A DNA stretch of 64,000 nucleotides from Phreatobacter sp. (GCF_030691135.1 NZ_JAUYFA010000085.1:1-64000); one strand, 5' to 3'. Counted from the stretch's first letter, positions 1-8,025 are shown. Numbers and translations: made by a program. Notes: a model not told the origin generated them from the sequence alone.

Positions 1-206
1 TTGCAGACGGGCGGCACGGCATTCGGGGCGACCTCGACAAGGTCGAGCCCGGCCTCCACGGCCATCAGGACGGCATCGCGAGTCTGGATCACGCCGCGGT
101 TCTCGCCCTCGGCATCGATTAACTGGACTTCGCGGACACGGATCATGTCGTTGATGCGCGGCCCGTCACGCTCGACGGGGGCGGCGGCTCTCATGGGTCT
201 GCGAAT
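1..206 (-). CDS. infC: Translation initiation factor IF-3, N-terminal part (cut by window start)
   Basis: This is the first 68 codons of IF-3, which binds the 30S subunit and checks start-codon and initiator-tRNA pairing. The translated part contains the family signature: the early [10 protein letters not shown] segment, then [13 protein letters not shown], and finally [16 protein letters not shown] just before the window edge. I place the start at an ATT codon (206-204) rather than the in-frame ATG at 194. A strong AAGGAGA ribosome binding site (220-214) lies 7 nt from the ATT but 19 nt from the ATG, and the ATT start gives the MRRP beginning common in alphaproteobacterial IF-3. An AUU start is the known autoregulatory device of infC in E. 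coli. The C-terminal domain lies outside the window. Confidence 0.95.
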   Translation of the reverse strand, partial: MRRPMRAAAPVERDGPRINDMIRVREVQLIDAEGENRGVIQTRDAVLMAVEAGLDLVEVAPNAVPPVC

Positions 207-220
207 GGGGGCGTCTCCTT
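204..220 (-). promoter_or_regulatory. infC ribosome binding site with AUU start codon
   Basis: On the minus strand AAGGAGA (220-214) is followed after 7 nt by ATT (206-204), in frame with the IF-3 coding sequence. This decides the start. A rare AUU start lets IF-3 repress its own translation in E. coli; the same role here is inferred. Confidence 0.8.
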
Positions 221-439
221 GACACGTTGCTGGGACCGGATCGCCGCTGGCCGCGCCCTTGCCGAGAGGGAAAGACGCACACCGACCTGCGGATCATCCG
301 GAAGCTCGGGAAGATCGGTAGAAACGCCGCGAAAGTCAATGGTTGCCGGCATTTTGTGCGTCGGTCTTGCCCGCGGGTCGCGCGGGCGGGTAGTCAGGGG
401 TCGCTCCCGGCTTCCCCGTTTCGGAGACCTGACACTGTG

Positions 440-1198
440 ATGAACCTGCCCGAACCGGACTTCCTGACGGTTGGAACCGGCTCTGCCGCCCGCCGTATCG
501 CCTGGCGCCGCGTTCCCGGACGGGGGCCGACCATCGTCTGGCTGGGCGGCTTCAAGTCCGACATGAAGGGCACCAAGGCCGAGGCGCTCGCCGCCTTTGC
601 GGCGCGGACGGGCCGGGCCTTCCTGCGCTTCGACTATTCCGGTCACGGGGAATCGGAAGGCGATTTCGAAATGGGAACGATCTCCCGCTGGGCGGAGGAA
701 GCCGCTGCCATGGTCGCATTCGCCGGGCCGCGGCCGGTCCTGGTCGGCTCCTCCATGGGCGGGTGGATCGCCCTCCTCGTCGCCCGGCTCATGGCGAGCC
801 CGCCGACGGCGATGGTGCTGATCGCTCCGGCGCCCGATTTCACCGAGGTGCTGATGTGGCCGTCCTTTTCCGAAGAGGTCAGGCGGACGATCATGATCGA
901 GGGCCGCTGGCTCCGCCCCTCCGCCTATGATGCGGGCGGCTACCCCATCACCAGGGCCCTGATCGAGGACGGGCGCCGCAACCTCGTTCTCGGCGGCCTG
1001 GTCGAGACCGGCTGCCCGGTCCACATCCTGCAGGGGATGGAAGACCCGGACGTGCCCTGGCGCCACGCCATGCTGCTCGCCGAAAAGATCGCCCGTGACG
1101 ACGTGGTGGTGACGCTGGTCAAGGACGGTGACCACCGCCTGTCCCGCGACGCGGACATCGCGCGGCTCGAAGAGGCGGTCGCCGCCGTCGCACGATGA
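440..1198 (+). CDS. Alpha/beta hydrolase
   Basis: This 252-residue protein is a single-domain alpha/beta hydrolase. A nucleophile elbow GSSMGG is at 103-108 (Ser105). The candidate acid is Asp202 or Asp204 in GMEDPDVPW, and the catalytic His is His232 in DGDHRL. An oxyanion-type segment WLGGFKSD lies near residues 34-41. No signal peptide is visible, so it should be cytoplasmic. I chose ATG 440, which starts the conserved sequence behind a GGAG at 423-426; the longer open frame upstream has no family-like sequence. It is divergent from infC, a neighbourhood I recall for Hyphomicrobiales. The substrate is unknown; a small carboxylester or acyl-conjugate esterase is likely. Confidence 0.85.
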   Translation: MNLPEPDFLTVGTGSAARRIAWRRVPGRGPTIVWLGGFKSDMKGTKAEALAAFAARTGRAFLRFDYSGHGESEGDFEMGTISRWAEEAAAMVAFAGPRPVLVGSSMGGWIALLVARLMASPPTAMVLIAPAPDFTEVLMWPSFSEEVRRTIMIEGRWLRPSAYDAGGYPITRALIEDGRRNLVLGGLVETGCPVHILQGMEDPDVPWRHAMLLAEKIARDDVVVTLVKDGDHRLSRDADIARLEEAVAAVAR

Positions 1199-1211
1199 GT
1201 CCCGGCCGTCC

Positions 1212-1240
1212 TTGATTCCATTATCTGAGAATGGTACTCT
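1212..1240 (+). promoter_or_regulatory. Candidate promoter with palindromic spacer in front of the XRE-cupin gene
   Basis: TTGATT (1212-1217) and TACTCT (1235-1240) are 17 nt apart, a normal sigma-70 layout. The whole spacer is the inverted repeat CCATT-ATCTGAG-AATGG (1218-1234). The ATG of the next gene starts 7 nt after the -10 box, so the transcript could be leaderless or nearly so. A repressor on the palindrome would block polymerase; the encoded XRE protein is the obvious candidate. This is inference from sequence only. Confidence 0.45.
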
Positions 1241-1246
1241 CGGAAC

Positions 1247-1846
1247 ATGGACAGCGCCGCGGATCCGACCGACCAGCTTGACCAGATCGTCGCCCAGCGC
1301 GTCCGCGAGTTGCGGGCCGCCAAGGGCCTGACGCTGGACCAGCTCGCCGCCCTGTCCGGCGTTTCCCGTGCCATGATCTCGCGGATCGAGCGCGCCGAGG
1401 CCAGCGCCACGGCGGTCCTTCTGGTCAAGCTCGGCGCCGCCCTCGGCGTCACCCTCGGAGCGCTGTTCGAAAGGCCGCAGCCGCAGCCCGATCCTGTGCG
1501 CCGCGCCGCCGCCTCGGCAGTGCGCACCGACCCCGAAACCGGCTATACCCGCCGCAATGTCGCCCCTCCCAACGCCTCCGGCACCGACATCGTCGAGGTG
1601 ATGCTGCCGCCGGGCAAGCGTGTCGCCTATGACAATATCGTCGTCATCCCGGTCGAGCAGTTCGTCTGGGTCTTCGCGGGGACGCTGACCCTGACCTATG
1701 CCGGCCTGACCACCGACCTCGGCCCCGGCGACTGCCGGGTGATGCGGCTCGACACGCCGCTGGTCTTCGAGAACCGCACGGCAGCGCCGGCGCGCTACTG
1801 CGTCGTGCTGGTGTCCCATGCCGCCCCGCCGGGACAGCGCCGATGA
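1247..1846 (+). CDS. XRE-family regulator with C-terminal cupin domain
   Basis: A 199-residue transcription factor with an N-terminal Cro/C1-type helix-turn-helix (about 18-72; VRELRAAKGLTLDQLAALSG then SRAMISRIERAE). A short linker leads to a small cupin barrel (about 115-190; DNIVVIPVEQFVWVFAGTL, LGPGDCRVM). This architecture is typical of regulators that sense a small ligand in the cupin and control a neighbouring transporter or modifying enzyme. The stop codon overlaps the next start (ATGA), so the downstream acetyltransferase is probably its co-translated partner and target. Start ATG 1247 has no good Shine-Dalgarno, which fits the possibly leaderless promoter immediately upstream. The ligand is unknown. 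Confidence 0.88.
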   Translation: MDSAADPTDQLDQIVAQRVRELRAAKGLTLDQLAALSGVSRAMISRIERAEASATAVLLVKLGAALGVTLGALFERPQPQPDPVRRAAASAVRTDPETGYTRRNVAPPNASGTDIVEVMLPPGKRVAYDNIVVIPVEQFVWVFAGTLTLTYAGLTTDLGPGDCRVMRLDTPLVFENRTAAPARYCVVLVSHAAPPGQRR

Positions 1847-2874
1847 TCACGATCGAAACGCTCGATGCGGCGGCGACCAGGCGCCACCTGCCCGATCTCG
1901 CGGCCGTCCTGGTCGACTGCGTCACCCATGGCGCCTCGGTCAGCTTCATGAAGCCCTTCGGCTTTGCCGACGGTGAGGCCTTCTTCGCGCGCGTCGTCGA
2001 CAGCGTCGCCGCCGGCGACACCGTTCTCGTCGCCGCCTTTCTCGGTGACCGCGTCATCGGCACCGCCCAGCTCGGGCTCGACATGCCGCCGAACCAGCCC
2101 CATCGGGCGGAGGTGAAGAAAATGCTCGTCCATTCCGACGGGCGCCGGCAGGGCATCGCCGGCTCGATGCTGCGGCGCATCGAGGAGGAAGCACTCGGAC
2201 ACGGCCGCCACCTCCTCATCCTCGACACCGCGAGCGAGGAGGCCAAGCGTGTCTACGAGCGCGGTGGCTGGTCGCGTTTCGGCTTCGTGCCCGATTTCGC
2301 GCTGCTGCCCGACGGCGGCTTCTGCGACACCACCTACTATCTGAAGGACCTGTCGCCGCCGCGGGGGATGCCCGTCTCGACCGCGACCGTGCGCGACGCC
2401 ACCGACGCCGACATGCCGGCCATCCTCGACATCGTCAATCACGCCATCGCCACCAGCACGGCGATCTGGTCGGACGAGCCGGTCGATCTGGCGAGCCGCC
2501 TGGCCTGGCTGCGCGACCGGCTGGGGACGGGCAGCCCCGTCCTTGTCGCCATGGATGACGGCGCCGTGGTCGGCTTCGGCTCCTACCTGCAGTTTCGCGC
2601 CTGGTCGGGCTATCGCAACGCCGTCGAGCACTCGGTCTATGTGCGCGACGACCGGCGCGGCTCCGGCGTCGGGTCGGCGCTGATCGCGGGCCTGCTCGCG
2701 CGCGCGAAGGCCGACGGCAAGCAGGTGATGATCGGCGGCATCGAGGGCCGGAATACCGCCTCCCTGCGGCTGCACCGCCGGGCCGGTTTCATCGAGGTCG
2801 GGCGGATGCCGGGCATCGGCGAGAAGTTCGGCCGGAAGCTCGACCTCGTCTTCGTGCAGAAGCAGATCGGCTGA
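1843..2874 (+). CDS. Tandem GNAT acetyltransferase (two fused domains)
   Basis: This 343-residue protein contains two complete GNAT domains in one chain. The first (about 1-165) has the acetyl-CoA loop RRQGIA at 101-106. The second (about 178-340) has RRGSGVG at 271-277 and resembles phosphinothricin/methionine-sulfone N-acetyltransferases (VRDATDADMPAILDIVNHAI at its start, GRNTASLRLHRRAGF near its end). The second domain begins around an internal methionine (Met176), consistent with fusion of two once-separate genes. The gene overlaps the XRE-cupin regulator by 4 nt, so the pair is probably a small, self-regulated detoxification or amine-modification unit. Which amines each half acetylates cannot be read from sequence. 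Confidence 0.88.
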   Translation: MITIETLDAAATRRHLPDLAAVLVDCVTHGASVSFMKPFGFADGEAFFARVVDSVAAGDTVLVAAFLGDRVIGTAQLGLDMPPNQPHRAEVKKMLVHSDGRRQGIAGSMLRRIEEEALGHGRHLLILDTASEEAKRVYERGGWSRFGFVPDFALLPDGGFCDTTYYLKDLSPPRGMPVSTATVRDATDADMPAILDIVNHAIATSTAIWSDEPVDLASRLAWLRDRLGTGSPVLVAMDDGAVVGFGSYLQFRAWSGYRNAVEHSVYVRDDRRGSGVGSALIAGLLARAKADGKQVMIGGIEGRNTASLRLHRRAGFIEVGRMPGIGEKFGRKLDLVFVQKQIG

Positions 2875-2951
2875 TCCATTGCCGCGGGATTTTTCCGGAC
2901 CTAGACGTACCGCGTGACACGTCCGAATGTCACCCGTGGTAGTGAGGGCGC

Positions 2952-4766
2952 ATGTCGCAACTCATAAAGGTTGTCGACTGGACGGGCGAGCGGCGAGGAA
3001 CTGTCATTTTCGTCCATGGCTTGGGCGGCCATCCCTATGACACGTGGCGGCGCGGAACAGGGCCCGTCGCCAGCGACGATACCTTCTGGCCGAAATGGCT
3101 GGCGGAAGGCATTTCCGGGATCGAAGTCTACACGCTCGGATACGAAGCCACCCCAAGCGGCTGGTTCGGCGAGCCCATGGCGATTGAGCACCGGGTCAAC
3201 AATATTGCCGAGCTTCTCTTCAACGAAGAGGGGCTAGCCCGTTCTCACATTACGTTCGTTTGCCACAGCCTCGGCGGCATCATCGTCAAGAAGCTGCTGC
3301 TCCATCTCGATCAGATGGAGGCTGTCGAACCTAGGGCAAAGGCCCTCCTCGACGGTGTCCGGCAGGTCGCTTTTCTAGCGACACCGCATCTGGGGTCGGA
3401 CCATGCGAACCTGATCGACCGCCTGCGGCTTCTGCTCTGGCCCTCGCCGTTGACGACCGCTCTAGTGGCCAATGCGCCAGCCCTGCATCAAACCAACATC
3501 ACCTACAGGGCCTTGGCCAAAGGCCGGGCTGGCTCGCTTCGGCACAAAGTCCTTTACGAGACGCGATCGACCGTGCTCGGTAAGATTGTGCGAGAGGGTT
3601 CGGCTGATCCCGGCCTCTCAGACAGCGCGCCAATAGCGACTGACTCCAACCACATCACCATTGCGAGGCCGAAAGATCGTGGCTCCGAGGTCTTCGGCTC
3701 CCTTCGCAGCTTCATAGCCAAGGCTCTGCCACCCGCAGAGAAGAGCGCGGCGGGCGACCTCGTTCTCCCCGGCCTTCCGGAGTTCGATGACGAGCGGACT
3801 ATCGACTATCTCGGCATACTGACGCGGGTAACGATGCTCGCATTAATCGTCGCCACGTTGTGGTTTGCGGCAATCGGACTTCTTCAGCGGCACGATGGGG
3901 GCCCGAGACGCGACTTCGTCGAAGTGCTCGACGTTCTGACGCGGATCGAAAACGACGACGACCGGGTGAGAGTCGCGGAGGCAATGCTCAATCGTCAACT
4001 GGGCACCGGCGAGAGACAGCGGATCCGGCTCATGCGGTCAGGGCCGGTGCGATCTGTTCCGCTCGCACCAGAATTTCAAACACGCATAGCTCGCGCGACC
4101 AACCCTGCTGATCTGAGCAGGGTGCTGGCCGAGATCGATCTCAAGCCATGCGGGGGCTCGTTTGCCTTCAAGGTCGACGGCGCAACGCTGGTTTGCGCTG
4201 ATGGTCGGCCTGTGCCACAGGTTCCCGTGCCCGGCGCCTTGCCTGAACTCCGGTCGGCCGAAGCGGTGATCTTCCACTACACCGCGAGCGGCAGCACCAC
4301 GGGCGTGCTGAACTTCCTCGCCGGCGGGACTGCACCCAACAACGTTTCCTACCACATTCTCGTCGCGCGTAGCGGAGCCGTGGTTCAGCTCGTTCCCCTC
4401 GACCGCGAGGCGCGGCATGCCGGGCAGAGCTACTGGCAGACCCGCGGCCTCACCCAGCTCAACGCCTATTCGATCGGCGTAAGCTTCACCAACCAGGGCC
4501 GCCTGACCCAGCGCGACGACGGCACATATGTCAACGCCTATGGTGCGCAGGTCGGTCCGAAAGACGTGGTTCCGGTGCAACAGGCTGGGCAGACGTCATA
4601 TTGGGACCGCTATACCGACGACCAGATGCGGACCGCCGAAGGGCTCGTGCACGCCTTCCGGGCCCGGAAGCCCAATATCGAGTTGCTTGGCCATTCCGAA
4701 GTCTCGCCACGGAGCCTCGACCCCGGCCCCGCGTTTCCTATAGATCGCCTGCGACAGATCCGCTGA
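2952..4766 (+). CDS. SERAC1-like serine esterase - membrane helix - zinc amidase/PGRP-like fusion
   Basis: A 604-residue protein of unusual architecture. Residues 1-260 form an alpha/beta hydrolase of the SERAC1/PGAP1-like kind: VIFVHGLGGHPYDTW at 18-32, nucleophile elbow CHSLGG (Ser106), FLATPHLGSDHAN at 141-153 and a catalytic His234 in DSNHITIARP. One transmembrane helix spans about 289-312. Residues 435-600 form an Amidase_2/AmpD-like domain with the zinc ligands His442 (FHYTAS), His581 (GHSEVSP) and Asp590 (LDPGPAF). The AmpD catalytic Glu position (SIGIEL in relatives) reads SIGVSF here, and the catalytic Lys is not evident. There is no signal peptide, so I infer a cytoplasmic esterase and a periplasmic amidase-like domain. 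The gene stands alone and looks less GC-rich than its neighbours, suggesting transfer. Function unknown; see findings. Confidence 0.85.
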   Translation: MSQLIKVVDWTGERRGTVIFVHGLGGHPYDTWRRGTGPVASDDTFWPKWLAEGISGIEVYTLGYEATPSGWFGEPMAIEHRVNNIAELLFNEEGLARSHITFVCHSLGGIIVKKLLLHLDQMEAVEPRAKALLDGVRQVAFLATPHLGSDHANLIDRLRLLLWPSPLTTALVANAPALHQTNITYRALAKGRAGSLRHKVLYETRSTVLGKIVREGSADPGLSDSAPIATDSNHITIARPKDRGSEVFGSLRSFIAKALPPAEKSAAGDLVLPGLPEFDDERTIDYLGILTRVTMLALIVATLWFAAIGLLQRHDGGPRRDFVEVLDVLTRIENDDDRVRVAEAMLNRQLGTGERQRIRLMRSGPVRSVPLAPEFQTRIARATNPADLSRVLAEIDLKPCGGSFAFKVDGATLVCADGRPVPQVPVPGALPELRSAEAVIFHYTASGSTTGVLNFLAGGTAPNNVSYHILVARSGAVVQLVPLDREARHAGQSYWQTRGLTQLNAYSIGVSFTNQGRLTQRDDGTYVNAYGAQVGPKDVVPVQQAGQTSYWDRYTDDQMRTAEGLVHAFRARKPNIELLGHSEVSPRSLDPGPAFPIDRLRQIR

Positions 4767-4773
4767 GAAATCC

Positions 4774-5514
4774 TTAGTCTTCCGCCCCGTAGCGGTGCAG
4801 GTTCGCCCCGTTGGCGCGCAACCACGCCTTGGCCGCGTCCATGCCGGGACACAGGTCCCGGACGATCCGCCAGAACCGCGTCGAATGGTTCATCTCGCGC
4901 AGATGCGCCACTTCATGCGCCGCGAGATAGTCGAGCACGAAGGGCGGAGCCAGGATCAGCCGCCAGGAATAGTTGATGGCCCCCGAGGATGAGGCCGAGC
5001 CCCAGCGGCTCGCCTGATCGCGGATGCCGATGCGCGTCACCTTGACGCCGAGCCGCTCGGCATAATGGCGGGTCGCCACCTCGAGATCCTTGCGCGCCTC
5101 GCGCCTGAGAAAGTCCTGGACCCTGCGGGACAGGAAGGCCACATCGCCCGAAACGAGGATGGCGCCTTCCTCCACCGAAACCGTGCCGCGCCGGTCGGGA
5201 CTGTGGACGACCTTGTGCGGCACGCCGCGCAGCGGCACCACGGCGCCGGCGACGAAGCCGAGCGCTTCGGGTATGCGGTTCAGCCGCGTGGCGATCCAGG
5301 CACCATGGCGCTCGGCGAAGCCGATGGCGTCGGCGAGCCTGGCCCGCGCCGGCATGGAGAGCACGGCGTCGCGGCTTGCGGCGCGCACGCGCAAGGTGAA
5401 GCGGCGCGCCTGCGGCAGGCGGCGTAGTTCCACCGCATAGGGCACACCCTCATGCGAGACGGTGATCGCCTGCGGATCGGGTTCGCGCTGGAACAGCCTG
5501 CGGATGATCGACAT
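4774..5514 (-). CDS. YgjP-like M48-type metallopeptidase domain protein (DUF45)
   Basis: A 246-residue protein of the YgjP/WSS1-like metallopeptidase family. The zinc site is clear: HEVAH at 200-204 with a third ligand His210 (REMNH). It is preceded by the family block RIGIRDQASRWGSASS (161-176) and NYSWRLILAPPFVLDYLAAH (181-200). The N-terminal half carries the usual beta-rich segment with RFTLRVR near 38-44. It is predicted cytoplasmic. The family is widespread but its physiological substrate is not established. It converges on the esterase-amidase fusion with only 7 nt between stop codons. Confidence 0.88.
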   Translation of the reverse strand: MSIIRRLFQREPDPQAITVSHEGVPYAVELRRLPQARRFTLRVRAASRDAVLSMPARARLADAIGFAERHGAWIATRLNRIPEALGFVAGAVVPLRGVPHKVVHSPDRRGTVSVEEGAILVSGDVAFLSRRVQDFLRREARKDLEVATRHYAERLGVKVTRIGIRDQASRWGSASSSGAINYSWRLILAPPFVLDYLAAHEVAHLREMNHSTRFWRIVRDLCPGMDAAKAWLRANGANLHRYGAED

Positions 5515-5635
5515 GGGGTCAGATTAACCGAGTCGCCCGTGCCGAGGCCAGCCGCGAAGTCGTGACCGGATTGCCCCTTTCGCTGCCCGCTGCCAGATCG
5601 GAGTGCGGCGGACCCAAACCGAGGGACGCCCGGGA

Positions 5636-6985
5636 TCAGCTCCCTTTCGCCGCGTCAGCCGTGCGCCCGCCACGGATCATCTTGAGCACCGTCGGCTTGG
5701 TCGACGGCTTGTCCTTGGCGGGAGCTTTGGCGGGGGGCTTGGCGGCCTGGGCCTTGCGATAGGCGTGGGTGCGCATGAAGTCCATGACGCGGGGCGCGAT
5801 GTCCGCCCGGAAGCGGGATCCGTTGAAGACCCCGTAATGGCCGACCGCCGCCTGCAGGTGGTGGTGGCGCATGTCCTCGGGGATCGAGGTGGCGAGGCCA
5901 TGGGCCGCCAGCGTCTGCCCGCCGCCGGTGATGTCGTCCTTCTCGCCCTCGACCGTGAGCAGGGCGACGCGCTTGATCGCCTTCGGATCGACCCGCTCGT
6001 TGCGATGCATCATCGTGCCGCGCGGCAGGTGATGCTCGACGAAGACCCGCTCGATGGTCTGCAGGTAGAACTCGGCGGTGAGGTCCATCACCGCCAGATA
6101 TTCATCATAGAAGCTGCGGTGCTTCTGCGCATTGTCGCCGTCGCCCTTGACGAGGTTGCGAAACATTTCGCGGTGGGCGTCGACATGGCGGTCGAGGTTC
6201 ATCGACATGAAGCCGTTGATCTGCAGGAAGCCCGGATAGACCGGACGCAACATGCCGGGATGCGGGAACGGCACTGTGGTGATGACGTTGCGCCGGAACC
6301 ACTCGGTGCCGCGCTCCTCGGCCAGTTTGTTGACCGCGGTGGGATTGGACCGCGTGTCGATCGGTCCGCCCATCAGGGTCAGCGTCGTCGGGACGAAGGG
6401 GTCGTCCTCGGCCTCCATGCGCGCCACCGCCATGAAGACCGGCACAGCCGGCTGGCAGACGGCCATGACGTGGGTGTCTGGGCCGAGGAAATGCAGCATC
6501 GAGACAATGTAGTCGACATAGTCGTCGAGATCGAAGCGCCCGTCCGCCAGCGGCACCCGGCGGGCGTCGAGCCAGTCGGTGATGAACACCTCGTGGTTCG
6601 GCAGGAAGGCCTCGACCGTGCCGCGCAGCAGCGTCGCGTAGTGGCCCGACATCGGCGCGACGATCAGCACCTTGGGATCGGGCCGGCGCCGCGCCGGAAG
6701 CGCCCGCTGGAAATGAACGAGGTCGCAGAAGGGCCGCTGCCACACGGCTTTTTCGGTCACGGCGACACGTTCGCCCCCGACCAGCGCTGTCGGCAATTCG
6801 AAGCCCGGCTTGCCGTAGCGCCGCGTCGCGCGCTCGAACATCTCGGCGCCGGCGGCCATCTGCTTGGCCATCGGCATGTGCGAGAAGGGATTGACCGGGC
6901 TGTTCAGGGCCAGCTTGGTGGCGTCCGCCATGGCCCGATAGGGCGACAGCATGGCATGGGTGGCTTCGTACCAGTGGTAAAGCAC
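5636..6985 (-). CDS. phaZ: Intracellular polyhydroxyalkanoate depolymerase
   Basis: This 449-residue protein mobilises stored poly-3-hydroxybutyrate granules. It starts with the family signature MLYHWYEATHAMLSP. The catalytic nucleophile is a cysteine in MAVCQP (Cys177), as in the intracellular PhaZ family rather than the secreted serine enzymes. An alpha/beta-hydrolase core follows, with VGHYGVFNGSRFR near residue 390 carrying the probable catalytic His. The last 45 residues are a Lys/Pro/Ala-rich tail that could contact granule or DNA. It stands as a single transcription unit; a TGC-rich sequence about 115 nt upstream resembles PhaR/AniA operators. Confidence 0.93.
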   Translation of the reverse strand: MLYHWYEATHAMLSPYRAMADATKLALNSPVNPFSHMPMAKQMAAGAEMFERATRRYGKPGFELPTALVGGERVAVTEKAVWQRPFCDLVHFQRALPARRRPDPKVLIVAPMSGHYATLLRGTVEAFLPNHEVFITDWLDARRVPLADGRFDLDDYVDYIVSMLHFLGPDTHVMAVCQPAVPVFMAVARMEAEDDPFVPTTLTLMGGPIDTRSNPTAVNKLAEERGTEWFRRNVITTVPFPHPGMLRPVYPGFLQINGFMSMNLDRHVDAHREMFRNLVKGDGDNAQKHRSFYDEYLAVMDLTAEFYLQTIERVFVEHHLPRGTMMHRNERVDPKAIKRVALLTVEGEKDDITGGGQTLAAHGLATSIPEDMRHHHLQAAVGHYGVFNGSRFRADIAPRVMDFMRTHAYRKAQAAKPPAKAPAKDKPSTKPTVLKMIRGGRTADAAKGS

Positions 6986-7100
6986 GCAAAGGCCTCCGGG
7001 GACGGGGAGGATTGGGCCAGGTCGCTTCAGTCCGGTCGGGCGACCTGTCGGGTCATGGCGTCGGGAGAAGCCTCACCGACCCGCAGAGATCCAATCTCGA

Positions 7101-7116
7101 TTGCTGCACTGCGAAA
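7101..7116. promoter_or_regulatory. Candidate PhaR-type TGC-rich operator upstream of phaZ
   Basis: TTGCTGCACTGCGAAA lies 115-131 nt before the phaZ start. PhaR regulators of alphaproteobacteria bind TGC-rich sequences at phasin and PHA genes. The match is by eye and the regulator gene is not in the window. The rest of 6986-7227 holds no gene that I can support. Confidence 0.3.
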
Positions 7117-7227
7117 TTTGTAGCGGACTTGTTACAGCCCGCGCAACCTCAAGCGTGCAGGGCCAGGCGTTAACCCGCAATGAACGTGGTTTTCGAGTGA
7201 CATCAGACGAAAGACGATGATCAGCCG

Positions 7228-8025
7228 TCACTCGCCGCTGGACAGGAGGGTACCGGCGTCGCGTGCCCGGTCCAGCAGCGCGGCGAAGGCGAAGGAGGCC
7301 GCGACGATCCACAGCACGTTGAGCGCGGCTGCGGCTGCCAGCAGGTCGAGGCGCAGCACGCCCTCCGACAGCACCGCCCGCATGCCCTCGAAGACATGGG
7401 TCGGCGGCAGCGCCAGGGCGAAGGGCTGCAGCCAGGCCGGCAGCACGCTCAAGGGATAATAGACGCAGCAGAGCGGCCAGAACACGAACATGATCGTCCA
7501 GGCGAGGCTCTCCGCCCCGAGGCCATGGCGCAGGATCAGGCCGCAGACGACGAGCCCGACCGCCCAGCCGGTCACCACCAGAAGCGCGAAGAAGGCGGCG
7601 AAGCCGATCCCGAGCCGGGCGAGGTCGAAGCCGAAGAAGGCGATGGCGAGGATCGTCGCCGGGATCATCCCGACCGCGAGGCGGGCGAGGCTCATCACCA
7701 TCAGCGCCGCGACGAACTCGGCCGGCCGCAGCGGGCTCATCAGGAGATTGCCGAGATTGCGCGACCAGACCTCTTCAAGGAAAGAGATCGAGAAGCCGAT
7801 CTGGCCGCGGAACAGCACCTCCCAGAGCAGCAGGCCCGACACCAGCGCCCCGCCGACGAACAGCGTGCTGTTGGTGGAGGCCATGGCATAGTTCTGCAGG
7901 AAGCCCCAGGTCAGGAGATTGAGCACCGGCCAGTAGACGAGTTCCAGGAGCCGCGGCCAGGACGAGGCGAGGAGATAGACATAGCGCAGGCAGAGCGCGC
8001 CGACGCGCTGGACGGAAAAGCTCAT
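7228..8025 (-). CDS. ABC-2 type transporter permease
   Basis: A 265-residue integral membrane protein with about six hydrophobic segments (for example LLELVYWPVLNLLTWGFL, FVAALMVMSLARLAVGMIP, MFVFWPLCCVYYPLSVLPAW). It belongs to the ABC-2 export-permease family, which pairs as a dimer with a cytoplasmic ATPase. The start at 8025 (MSFSVQRVG) overlaps the stop of the TrpF-like gene as ATGA; the longer open frame upstream is the other gene's coding sequence. It is the third gene of the operon ATPase - TrpF-like - permease. The transported substrate is unknown; export of a lipid, glycan or drug would be typical. Confidence 0.88.
   Translation of the reverse strand: MSFSVQRVGALCLRYVYLLASSWPRLLELVYWPVLNLLTWGFLQNYAMASTNSTLFVGGALVSGLLLWEVLFRGQIGFSISFLEEVWSRNLGNLLMSPLRPAEFVAALMVMSLARLAVGMIPATILAIAFFGFDLARLGIGFAAFFALLVVTGWAVGLVVCGLILRHGLGAESLAWTIMFVFWPLCCVYYPLSVLPAWLQPFALALPPTHVFEGMRAVLSEGVLRLDLLAAAAALNVLWIVAASFAFAALLDRARDAGTLLSSGE

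Noticed and set aside
191-1819. Long minus-strand open frame of 542 codons
   Set aside because: It lies antisense to the hydrolase and XRE-cupin genes, is dominated by Arg, Gly, Asp and His as expected of shadow frames in GC-rich DNA, and has no family-like sequence.
5603-7123. 506-codon plus-strand frame opposite phaZ
   Set aside because: Antisense shadow; phaZ on the minus strand has full family motifs.
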